Shown here: positions 17,229 through 23,771 of the stretch, one piece after another
Position numbering within the stretch: position 1 is the stretch's first letter
Layout of the letters: each line of letters begins with the position of its first letter
NCBI GenBank assembly: GCA_001796785.1
Contig: MGNL01000123.1
Coordinates: forward strand, 1 to 25,318
Length of the DNA stretch: 25,318 bases
Direction: 5' to 3'
Origin: Chloroflexi bacterium RBG_16_51_16
Lineage (GTDB): Bacteria > Chloroflexota > Anaerolineae > Anaerolineales > Villigracilaceae
The notes under the pieces: model-generated
Told to the model about the DNA's origin: nothing
The model's database searches: none
Seen by the model: the letters and a program-made list of their open reading frames with translations, nothing else
Translations under genes and position numbers: made by a program

Positions 17229-17339
17229 AACGTTCTCCTTGTTCGAATAGGGAGGAGGATACCAAACTCACGTTGGAATTTTGTTAATGATTTGTTAGGA
17301 AAATGTGCAAATTCGTAATCTCACCTGACAAATCGCTTA

Positions 17340-18737
17340 TCATTCTTTTGCTTCACCTTTGTCTTCGGATCCAGCTTCACTGATAGCCTCGTCAGTTTTT
17401 TGGTTGGAACCTTTATCCCTTACCTTTTGATATTCACCGGTTGCGATCAGTTTAAGCACTTCCAGGGCGCGTTTCGTCAGCAATCGGTTGGCTGATTCTA
17501 CTGCCAGAGCTTCGGCGACACGTTTTTTACCCTGGTTACCACCGCGAATGTTGTTGAAATCCACGCCCTGCATTGAAAGGGTGCTCACCGTGGCATTAAA
17601 TTCAGCATCCAGGCTGCCATTATCGATCTCGATCTTTTCGCGTCTCACAATTTCTTCCATGATTAGCGATCGCTCGAGGCGTTTCCTGGCAACCGGCAAG
17701 ACATCCGACTCGATGAATTTCTCCCGGGTCGTGTTACGAACCTTGAAATATGCTTCCAGATCCATATTTTGTTGTGCCAAACGCTGGCCGAGATCCTCAA
17801 GTACGTGCTGGACCTCATGATCGAGGGTTTGCGGTGCGTACTTGATTGAAGCAGACTTTTTAATCTTTTCGATCAACTCTTCAAAATATTTATCATCAAA
17901 ATCAGCCTGGGAACGCGATTCAACATCCTTTGCGACGGCCGAGCGCAAGGCTTCCATGTTATCCCCCAGCCCAGTTTTTCCAGCAAATTCGTCATCGAGA
18001 TCTGGAAGGATAACACTTCGGACCGTTTTCACATTAGCTTCGATTTCAACCTTCTTCCCCTGAAGCTCTTCAATCTCCCAATCGCTTGCATACTTGTGTT
18101 TGACTATCTTGTTTTCAGTTGGTTTTAGACCAACTAACTCTTTCCCAAAGCCGGGGAACGGCCATTCCGAATCACGGGGTTCCTTGCGGATGAAGGTTGC
18201 GAATCCAGTCCGATTCAATGTTTCGGTATCGGATTTGGCGTCCAATAAGACGTAATCTCCCACCTGTACTGCACGGTCGACAGTTTCTGTGGTCGCGTAC
18301 ATTGTGCGTAAATCTTCAATAGCCGTGTCAACTTCCTTTTGACTAGGAGCGACCCATTTATAAGCCTGACGGAGGTTCTGATAATTCCCAAGGTCCACTT
18401 CAGGAGCTAGCGGAACATTGAACACAAATTTCGACTGATCAAAATCCTCGACCGGATCGAGCGTGCCTGCGGCACCCGGTTTTATTCCAGCTTCATTTAA
18501 TATATTGGAATACTCTGCATCAACAAATATATCGATCGCTTGTTCCTTGATTGCGCTTTCTCCAACGCTTCGCACGACAACCTCGTAGGGAGCTTTTCCT
18601 GGACGAAATCCAGCGATCTTACTTGATTGCGAGATTTTCCGAGCGGCGCGATGCTTGAATGCATCTAGTTGCTCAGGTGATATTTCGACGGTGAGCCTCG
18701 CTTGATGATCCGCCTGGATCTGTTTTTCGATTTTCAA
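17340..18737 (-). CDS. tig: Trigger factor (ribosome-bound chaperone, peptidyl-prolyl isomerase)
   Basis: A 465-residue chaperone that binds near the ribosome exit tunnel. The ribosome-docking signature GFRPGKAP is at 43-50. An FKBP-like PPIase domain spans about 155-245 (VGDYVLLDAKSD, FPGFGKELVGLKP), followed by the long helical C-terminal chaperone domain and a charged tail. The start is TTG 18737, giving the expected MKIEKQI beginning; upstream sequence is purine-rich (AAGAAAGAAG) rather than a clear ribosome site. It starts 34 bp after the 3' end of tRNA-Leu with no terminator between, so it may be read from the tRNA promoter. Confidence 0.95.
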   Translation of the reverse strand: MKIEKQIQADHQARLTVEISPEQLDAFKHRAARKISQSSKIAGFRPGKAPYEVVVRSVGESAIKEQAIDIFVDAEYSNILNEAGIKPGAAGTLDPVEDFDQSKFVFNVPLAPEVDLGNYQNLRQAYKWVAPSQKEVDTAIEDLRTMYATTETVDRAVQVGDYVLLDAKSDTETLNRTGFATFIRKEPRDSEWPFPGFGKELVGLKPTENKIVKHKYASDWEIEELQGKKVEIEANVKTVRSVILPDLDDEFAGKTGLGDNMEALRSAVAKDVESRSQADFDDKYFEELIEKIKKSASIKYAPQTLDHEVQHVLEDLGQRLAQQNMDLEAYFKVRNTTREKFIESDVLPVARKRLERSLIMEEIVRREKIEIDNGSLDAEFNATVSTLSMQGVDFNNIRGGNQGKKRVAEALAVESANRLLTKRALEVLKLIATGEYQKVRDKGSNQKTDEAISEAGSEDKGEAKE

Positions 18738-18771
18738 AAGAATTCTTCTTTCTTAAACCCGATTGAGGTGG

Positions 18772-18853
18772 TGGGGACGGTGGGAGTCGAACCCACACGC
18801 CTTGCGGCACATGATCCTAAGTCATGCCTGTCTGCCAGTTCCAGCACGTCCCC
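18772..18853 (-). tRNA. tRNA-Leu(UAG)
   Basis: An 82-nt class II tRNA on the minus strand. It has acceptor stem GGGGACG/CGTCCCC, discriminator A, D-loop with CTGGCAGAC, anticodon stem CATGA/TCATG with loop CTTAGGA giving anticodon TAG (leucine, CUA), a long variable arm GTGCCGCAAGGCGT, and a T-arm with GGTTCGACTCC. CCA is not encoded. Confidence 0.96.
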
Positions 18854-18910
18854 GGTATTTATATTCTGTGCTTCAAAAATCCCGAACTGATACTTCTAGC
18901 AAGCGCCGGA

Positions 18911-18939
18911 ATTATAAAGCAGGGGTTAGAGCCCGTCAA
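18911..18939 (-). promoter_or_regulatory. Sigma-70-type promoter of tRNA-Leu (and probably tig-clpP)
   Basis: TTGACG (18934-18939), 17-nt spacer, TATAAT (18911-18916) on the minus strand. Predicted start near 18904, about 50 nt before the tRNA 5' end. Confidence 0.8.
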
Positions 18940-18955
18940 TAAAGGCAGTCATTCT

Positions 18956-18964
18956 TGGTATAAT
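18956..18964 (+). promoter_or_regulatory. Extended -10 promoter directly before the 139-residue protein gene
   Basis: TGGTATAAT with no good -35. The predicted start, near 18971, lies 2 nt before the GTG start codon, so the message would be leaderless or nearly so. Confidence 0.6.
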
Positions 18965-18972
18965 CCGCCGCT

Positions 18973-19392
18973 GTGTCGCGTATCATTAAAACTGAGACTG
19001 TCGGTAAACAGAGATCACAGCTGAGCAGAGCAGTTATCCTTGCAGTGAGGGAGTTGGCTAAGCAGACGGAGACTGGCTCAGAGGCACACGATCTGGCTGC
19101 ATTCATTTCTGAAGCCCTTCGCCTTATCTCGGAAGGCATCGATGAATCCGTGAACGCATGGGAAAAACGCGGGTATTGGATTAAAGCAGATCGGTTTCGG
19201 ATGGAGTGGTCCTGGGCAGGGGAGATGTCCAAAAAAATGAAATCCGCTGTAATGGGGGATGATTGGGGGAAGCTGGCAGAATATTCAACGGTCATCGCTC
19301 AAAAGTTACCCAAAATCAAAATCGGCACCCGCCACAGATTGGGAAGACCCTGGGTGGGAGCTTTTGATCTGATCCGCGCCCGCAAGGATTAA
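18973..19392 (+). CDS. Conserved-looking protein of unknown function
   Basis: A 139-residue soluble protein I cannot assign to a named family. It starts at GTG 18973 (MSRIIKTETVGKQR). The N-terminal half is helical with a leucine/alanine pattern (AVILAVRELAKQ, LAAFISEALRLISEGIDESV). A tryptophan-containing centre follows (AWEKRGYWIKADRFRMEWSWAGEM), then a basic C-terminus (GTRHRLGRPWVGAFDLIRARKD). No signal peptide, membrane span or catalytic motif is visible. Its codon use fits its surroundings and it has a strong -10 box directly upstream, which argues for a real gene. It converges with the SET-domain gene with only 3 bp between stop codons. Confidence 0.8.
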   Translation: MSRIIKTETVGKQRSQLSRAVILAVRELAKQTETGSEAHDLAAFISEALRLISEGIDESVNAWEKRGYWIKADRFRMEWSWAGEMSKKMKSAVMGDDWGKLAEYSTVIAQKLPKIKIGTRHRLGRPWVGAFDLIRARKD

Positions 19393-19395
19393 GGG

Positions 19396-19929
19396 TTAAT
19401 TTACCGGGGGTTTTTGATGGGCCATTTCTGAGAAAATTCTATCTCTTTCGATGTCGGTCAAAATCATTTCAGTATTATTCAGCAATTCGATCATCAATTC
19501 GCGGATGTGCCGATTGACGAAATGATGCTCCAACGTCGAAAGCGGGAGGAACCGGGCTCCGGCAACGACATGGATGCAACTTGGAGCACCACACAGGCAA
19601 ATAAACGGCGCGCTCATCTCCCATTCCGTCGACGGATAAAAGAAGGTCAGTTCATCTCCAACGCTGAGATCGCGGCAGGCGATAACCAGCATGCGACTTG
19701 TATCCAGGATTACACTGGGATCGCAGGAGTGATTCATGGAAGCCAGTTCCTTGACCTCGACATGGCGATCACGTCCGATTTGAACGGTATATTGCGTCGG
19801 TTTATTTTGTAACGCCTCGGACGGGATCACGCAGATGATGCTGCCTTTGCTGTATGTGTGTTGAGTCGTCAACCGGCGGAATTTATTTTGTGATCGAATT
19901 ACCAAATTTGCAGGCATGCCCATGGGCAT
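19396..19929 (-). CDS. SET-domain protein, putative lysine methyltransferase
   Basis: A 177-residue SET-domain protein. It has the pseudoknot motif NHSCDP (66-71) that binds S-adenosylmethionine, GDELTFFY (91-98) with the conserved tyrosine, and a post-SET CxCGxxxC cluster (111-118) which in the family holds zinc with the NHSC cysteine. SET proteins methylate lysine side chains; bacterial targets are mostly unknown. The frame extends to a GTG at 19947, but ATG 19929 has AGGA 8 nt upstream and is preferred. A good promoter lies about 35 nt before the start. The C-terminal 45 residues are helical and charged. It is not linked to an obvious target gene. Confidence 0.85.
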   Translation of the reverse strand: MPMGMPANLVIRSQNKFRRLTTQHTYSKGSIICVIPSEALQNKPTQYTVQIGRDRHVEVKELASMNHSCDPSVILDTSRMLVIACRDLSVGDELTFFYPSTEWEMSAPFICLCGAPSCIHVVAGARFLPLSTLEHHFVNRHIRELMIELLNNTEMILTDIERDRIFSEMAHQKPPVN

Positions 19930-19963
19930 TATAAATTTCCTTTCCACTCATTACCAAAAATAG

Positions 19964-19992
19964 AATATATCGAAATATAAAACCAAAGTCAA
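19964..19992 (-). promoter_or_regulatory. Sigma-70-type promoter of the SET-domain gene
   Basis: TTGACT (19987-19992), 17-nt spacer, TATATT (19964-19969) on the minus strand. Predicted start near 19957 gives a leader of about 28 nt that includes AAGGA. Confidence 0.75.
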
Positions 19993-20181
19993 TGATTTGC
20001 AAGGTTTATTTAACATGAATTTATTTGTATTTTGTCCAATAACATTTATCCAAAAGCTCATTTGGAATATAGTTTGAGTACGAGTTGCATCTGCGTGGAT
20101 ACATCTTCATTTTGCCACCATTGCAAAGTTAATTCCAATTCAGTCAAAGAATGATATTTCATTTAGTAAATCGCAATTGTC

Positions 20182-20317
20182 AATAACTAATAATTATCGA
20201 GCCTCCAGAGAGGGGAGGGTTGGTGTGTTGCATTGATTGACACTATTTAATGCAAAATATATTTTTCAATTAAATTTGAAAATATCATGCAGTCTCGGAG
20301 TTGGAAATAACTAATAA
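20182..20317. repeat. Pair of 12-bp direct repeats, AATAACTAATAA
   Basis: Identical copies at 20182-20193 and 20306-20317, 124 bp apart. In such AT-rich sequence this could be chance; it could also be a binding site repeated upstream of the recombinase. Confidence 0.35.
20237..20265 (+). promoter_or_regulatory. Orphan promoter-like sequence in the AT-rich gap
   Basis: TTGACA (20237-20242), 17-nt spacer, TATTTT (20260-20265). Predicted start near 20272. No coding frame follows before the recombinase, so it may drive a small RNA, a longer recombinase transcript, or nothing. Confidence 0.45.
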
Positions 20318-20401
20318 AACGGTTTACATAGGATCAGAAGGGGAGCCATTGGTAGACTGCCAGGCTATTTAAATAAAATAAATACTCAATTAATATTTAT
20401 T

Positions 20402-20429
20402 GCTTTCGATAAGTATTATTATCAAAAAC
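20402..20429. promoter_or_regulatory. dif-like Xer recombination site (candidate)
   Basis: A 28-bp element with two 11-bp arms in inverted orientation around a 6-bp centre: left arm GCTTTCGATAA, centre GTATTA, right arm TTATCAAAAAC. The arms are complementary at 9 of 11 positions. Their inner ends ATAA...TTAT match the inner ends of known dif core sites. It lies 1 bp before the -35 box of the recombinase gene, so binding could also regulate that gene. The assignment is inference from architecture and position. Confidence 0.55.
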
Positions 20430-20430
20430 A

Positions 20431-20458
20431 TTGACAGGAAGGTGAAAATTCGTATAAT
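20431..20458 (+). promoter_or_regulatory. Consensus promoter giving a leaderless recombinase message
   Basis: TTGACA (20431-20436), 16-nt spacer, TATAAT (20453-20458), both perfect. Transcription should begin 6-7 nt later, at or next to the A of the ATG at 20465, leaving no room for a ribosome site. Confidence 0.8.
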
Positions 20459-20464
20459 AATGAT

Positions 20465-21535
20465 ATGACGAAAAAACAATCTCAGAAATCTTCCGGATCG
20501 ACCGGACGTACTATTAAAACTATCAATGATGCTATTGAAAAATACTTAGACACAATCAAACAGGTCCGAAGCGATAATACTGCCAGGGCTTATAAAAATG
20601 CATTAAATGTCTTTCGGCTGATGCTCGAGCAAAATAAGCTTAGCCCAGAAGACACACCAATTACTCAAATAAACGAACATCTTATTTCAAAATTTGCCGC
20701 CAGCTTGAAGACCTATTCGCCAGCGACGGAACGGCTTTACATACAAGCTGTGTCAGGATTTTATAAGTACCTCGCGGCTGAACAATTATCAGAAATAAAT
20801 CTACCTCGGTTGGAACTATTAATAAAACAGCGTACCCGTAAACCCGGAATCAGGTTGCCTCAATTCCCCTCTAACGAGATTGAGAGGATCATCGATCACG
20901 TCACTCCATTGACTTCAAGCGAAAAAACCGCTGAGTTTGTAAAAAAATCCAGTCAAAAGCAACTGAACATTAGGCTACGCGAACTGCGAGATCGTGCCTT
21001 CCTGGTAACCCTCGCTGATACTGGACTAAGAGTACATGAGGCTTGCAATTTGCGTCGGGGTGACATGGACTGGAATGAAGGCCGGGCTGTTATCGTCGGC
21101 AAAGGAGATAAACAAGCCGTAGTGCGTTTCTCTCAAAGAGCGATACTGGCATTAAAAAATTATCTTCAAGCAAGGTCAAATTTGGATGGATCATCGGGTC
21201 GCCCCCTGGGTTCTCTGCCATTGTTTGCGAGACATGACAAAGGCGCTGGTAAGAAAGTTAAACCGATCACGCCAACCGGTGGTAGGAACCTGGTAAATGA
21301 ACGCGTCAGGGAGATACTCGGCGAGGAAGCTGTGGGCAGGATTACGCCACATTCGTTCCGACATTATTTTGTCACTACCGTACTGCGTGGATCTGGAAAT
21401 CTCAAGCTAGCGCAAGAACTAGCCCGACATAGCAACATCCAGGTCACTCAACGATACGTTCATCTGAGTAACGATGAGTTGGATAAGGGTTATCACGAGA
21501 TATTTGAACAAAAGCACAATCCTGCTGCCAAATAA
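20465..21535 (+). CDS. Xer-type tyrosine recombinase
   Basis: A 356-residue site-specific recombinase. The N-terminal SAM-like DNA-binding domain (about 16-107) is followed by the catalytic domain with the full set of active-site residues: R189 (TGLRVHEACNL), K213 (VGKGDK), H296 and R299 (TPHSFRH), H322 (ARHSN) and nucleophile Y331 (TQRYVHL). It is longer than XerC/XerD (about 300), with inserts around 152-172 and 240-268. The C-terminal KGYHEIFEQKHNPAAK resembles Xer tails. No phage or transposon genes are nearby, so a chromosomal Xer role is more likely than element integration, but an orphan integrase cannot be excluded. The dif-like site and promoter lie directly upstream. Confidence 0.92.
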   Translation: MTKKQSQKSSGSTGRTIKTINDAIEKYLDTIKQVRSDNTARAYKNALNVFRLMLEQNKLSPEDTPITQINEHLISKFAASLKTYSPATERLYIQAVSGFYKYLAAEQLSEINLPRLELLIKQRTRKPGIRLPQFPSNEIERIIDHVTPLTSSEKTAEFVKKSSQKQLNIRLRELRDRAFLVTLADTGLRVHEACNLRRGDMDWNEGRAVIVGKGDKQAVVRFSQRAILALKNYLQARSNLDGSSGRPLGSLPLFARHDKGAGKKVKPITPTGGRNLVNERVREILGEEAVGRITPHSFRHYFVTTVLRGSGNLKLAQELARHSNIQVTQRYVHLSNDELDKGYHEIFEQKHNPAAK

Positions 21536-21711
21536 CTTATGGAAATAATGCGACATTGAATGAAGCTTGGGTCGAAAAAAAAGTGCCCTCCCCTACTCCA
21601 CAAAACCTCATAACCCATTCGTATTGAAAATAGCATATACCTCAAATTTGTAATCGGAATTTGTTACGAAGCTTGATTTTTATGGATTAGATAATGATTA
21701 ACCTGGACTTT
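21536..21711. other. Convergent intergenic gap after the recombinase
   Basis: 176 bases between two convergent genes. I see no good hairpin terminator. The 8-bp sequence GAAGCTTG occurs twice, and an eight-base A-run (T-run on minus) has no stable stem beside it. No second dif-like site was found. Confidence 0.5.
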
Positions 21712-22509
21712 CTAACCAAGTACCAAATTACGTTGTCTATTCGCTTCATAAATCAACAGTGCGCTGGCAACAGAAACATTAAGGGAGTTTACCTTACCCA
21801 CCATGGGGATTTGCACGAGCAAGTCGGCGTGTTCAAACCAGAATTTCGTTAATCCCAGATCTTCAGTTCCTACGATGAAAGCGGTCGGGTTACGATAATC
21901 CGCTTCCGTGTAAAGATGCGTGGCTCCAGGACTGGCTGCAACCATCTCGATGTCCTTCGCCTGTAACCACTCCAGGCAATGAGAATTGTCAGTCATAATC
22001 ACAGGTAAAGTAAACACAGCACCACGGCTTGCTCGGATGACGTTGGGGTTCCAAATATCAACTTGTGGTTCTGTCACCAGGATGCAGTTCACACCGGCAG
22101 CATCCGCTGTACGAATAATTGCCCCCAGGTTCCCGGGTTTCTCAATTCCTTCCACAACCAGTAACAATGGTTTATACGCCAAGACTAATCCTGTCAATTG
22201 TCTGTCGGGCATTTCGAAGACTGCCAGCCAGCCATCCGGGTTTTCCCTATAGGACAGTTTATTGAAGACGTTCCGGGAAACCGTGAGCACCTGGTCAGCC
22301 TCGGAGATAATCGTCGTTCCATTGGTAATTAATTCCGGAGCCGTGTAGAGCGTAATTGGCTTCGCACCCGTAATGAATGCGGTATGAATTTCTTCCCGAC
22401 CTTCAACAACGATCCTTCGGTCATTTAAGCGCAGGCGTTTATCCTCACGAAGCTTTACGGCATATTTAACCTGAGGATTCTGAAGGCTTGTAATATCAAT
22501 TTTCTGCAT
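21712..22509 (-). CDS. SpoU/TrmH-family RNA 2'-O-methyltransferase
   Basis: A 265-residue SPOUT-fold methyltransferase acting on rRNA or tRNA ribose. An N-terminal L30e-like substrate-binding domain (about 5-100, with KLREDKRLRLNDRRIVVEG) precedes the trefoil-knot domain. Motif 1 is EGIEKPGNLGAIIRTADAAG (120-139, with N127 and R133), motif 2 is FIVGTEDLGL (211-220) and motif 3 is IPMVGKVNSLNVSVASAL (234-251). Motif 2 has Asp-Leu where most members have Gly-x after the glutamate. The exact target nucleotide cannot be assigned. It lies 38 bp after the lipoprotein hydrolase gene and may share its transcript; no ribosome site precedes the ATG. Confidence 0.9.
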   Translation of the reverse strand: MQKIDITSLQNPQVKYAVKLREDKRLRLNDRRIVVEGREEIHTAFITGAKPITLYTAPELITNGTTIISEADQVLTVSRNVFNKLSYRENPDGWLAVFEMPDRQLTGLVLAYKPLLLVVEGIEKPGNLGAIIRTADAAGVNCILVTEPQVDIWNPNVIRASRGAVFTLPVIMTDNSHCLEWLQAKDIEMVAASPGATHLYTEADYRNPTAFIVGTEDLGLTKFWFEHADLLVQIPMVGKVNSLNVSVASALLIYEANRQRNLVLG

Positions 22510-22547
22510 AATAATTATTAATTTTTCACGATAACAATTCCAATACT

Positions 22548-23711
22548 TTATTTGACATACCTGTCATAAAAATGAGCTGAACGTTCCATGAAGGCAACCC
22601 ATTCATTTCCAACAAATGAATGGGTTTCACCTTCGTAGGCGAACAATTCAGCTTGTACACCAGCGTCGAGCAATGCATCGTACAATTTCCTTGACCACTC
22701 CGGAGGCGTACCATTCGAATATCGCCCATCCTCGGTGCCGTAACCAATCTGGATCGGTATGCGAATGTATTCCAAATTGTTGATAGATGATATCTTCCTC
22801 AACATCTCAGGGTCATAAGCAGCCATCTGGTAGGCATTCAATAAATCAGTTGGCAGATTTAGCGGGAGAATATCCGAGGAGTTACACCCATAAAGCAATT
22901 CATTCTCACGCACATCGCCAATGCAGCCTGCACCCCAACGGGAAATAAGATCCGAATCATCGGCGCTGACGGTCGAGTAGAGCACAGCTGCCTTTACTCG
23001 GGAATCGATTGTAAGTACCTTCATCGTCACTCCCCCACCCATGCTGTGACCCAGCATGCCCAGGCGCCCGGGATCAGCCTGGGGAAGAGAAGGTAGAGCG
23101 TTGATCAAGTTGATCACATCAATCACCAAGCCGGAGTAAAAAAGGCTCGGACCTACTCCAGAGTCTCCCCAACTGCGATAATCAGATGAGATCGTCAAAT
23201 AACCATGCCTGTTTAAATACCTGGCTATGCGATCCGTGCCATCACCTGACTGATAATAACCGCGATAAAAATAGCCATGGTTCAGGATGATGACTGGAAA
23301 AGGCGCCTTTCCCTGGATGGGAAATTGTAGAACTCCACTGATCATAAGCCCATCACTCGGATATTCAATCAGGTAACTAACGAAATCATCATTCCTTTCG
23401 AGGATAGGACCGATCTTTATCTTTCCGCTTCTGTAGCTGTGCACCCGCAACCCGTCTATTGTATAGGGATTAATCGCCTGTTCTACGGTTTGCGTTGCAG
23501 TGGGAAAGAGTGTCGGAGTAAGCTCTGGATTTACAGTTGAAGTCGAACCAGGCTTGGACTGGTCACGCGGCTGCATAACCGATCCTGGAGAAGTACAGGC
23601 CAGAAGTGAACAACACAATAGAAGGGAAATAAGCCACATAGCAATGTTGATTCGAGAACGGCTTGTCAGGATACCATAATCCGCCATTTCCAAATTGGTG
23701 ATTTTTGTCAT
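22548..23711 (-). CDS. Lipoprotein alpha/beta hydrolase (esterase/peptidase-like)
   Basis: A 387-residue secreted lipoprotein. A basic n-region (SRSRIN) and hydrophobic stretch end in lipobox LLAC with C39 as the lipidated residue. A Pro/Ser/Thr-rich linker (about 40-80) leads to an alpha/beta-hydrolase domain. The catalytic triad is S223 in GHSMGG, probable D328 (GTEDGR) and H364 (ETHSF), with NHGY (144-147) as the oxyanion segment. It resembles dipeptidyl-peptidase or acetyl-esterase-like hydrolases; the substrate is unknown. The ATG at 23711 and an internal ATG eight codons in are both possible starts; neither has a good ribosome site. It is divergent from panB. Confidence 0.9.
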   Translation of the reverse strand: MTKITNLEMADYGILTSRSRINIAMWLISLLLCCSLLACTSPGSVMQPRDQSKPGSTSTVNPELTPTLFPTATQTVEQAINPYTIDGLRVHSYRSGKIKIGPILERNDDFVSYLIEYPSDGLMISGVLQFPIQGKAPFPVIILNHGYFYRGYYQSGDGTDRIARYLNRHGYLTISSDYRSWGDSGVGPSLFYSGLVIDVINLINALPSLPQADPGRLGMLGHSMGGGVTMKVLTIDSRVKAAVLYSTVSADDSDLISRWGAGCIGDVRENELLYGCNSSDILPLNLPTDLLNAYQMAAYDPEMLRKISSINNLEYIRIPIQIGYGTEDGRYSNGTPPEWSRKLYDALLDAGVQAELFAYEGETHSFVGNEWVAFMERSAHFYDRYVK

Positions 23712-23740
23712 TTGCAGGTGGAGGAGTTTCGTCCTATACT
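23712..23740 (+). promoter_or_regulatory. Sigma-70-type promoter of panB
   Basis: TTGCAG (23712-23717), 17-nt spacer, TATACT (23735-23740). Predicted start near 23747; the leader carries GGAGG at 23763-23767, 4 nt before the ATG. Confidence 0.75.
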
Positions 23741-23771
23741 CTTTTCGGAAACTTTTTGATGTGGAGGAATA

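Larger units (their letters stand above)
19993..20401. other. AT-rich gene-poor gap
   Basis: About 400 bases with no convincing coding frame on either strand, clearly richer in A and T than the surroundings. It contains a promoter-like pair at 20237-20265, a short hairpin CCTCC/GGAGG at 20202-20218, a 12-bp direct repeat (20182-20193 and 20306-20317) and, at its right end, the dif-like site. Very short frames (20 codons at 20015, 11 codons near 20152) lack good ribosome sites. Confidence 0.6.

Noticed and set aside
18937..19295. 119-codon minus-strand frame opposite the 139-residue gene
   Set aside because: No promoter or ribosome site, and it overlaps the plus-strand frame with a clear -10 element and a better amino-acid pattern.
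20015..20077. 20-codon hydrophobic frame (MNLFVFCPITF...) in the AT-rich gap
   Set aside because: The nearest ribosome-like sequence is too far away and frames of this length are expected by chance in AT-rich DNA.
21536..21711. Terminator or second att/dif site after the recombinase
   Set aside because: An A/T run exists but no stable stem is next to it, and no 11-6-11 element was found; the repeated GAAGCTTG is too short to mean much.
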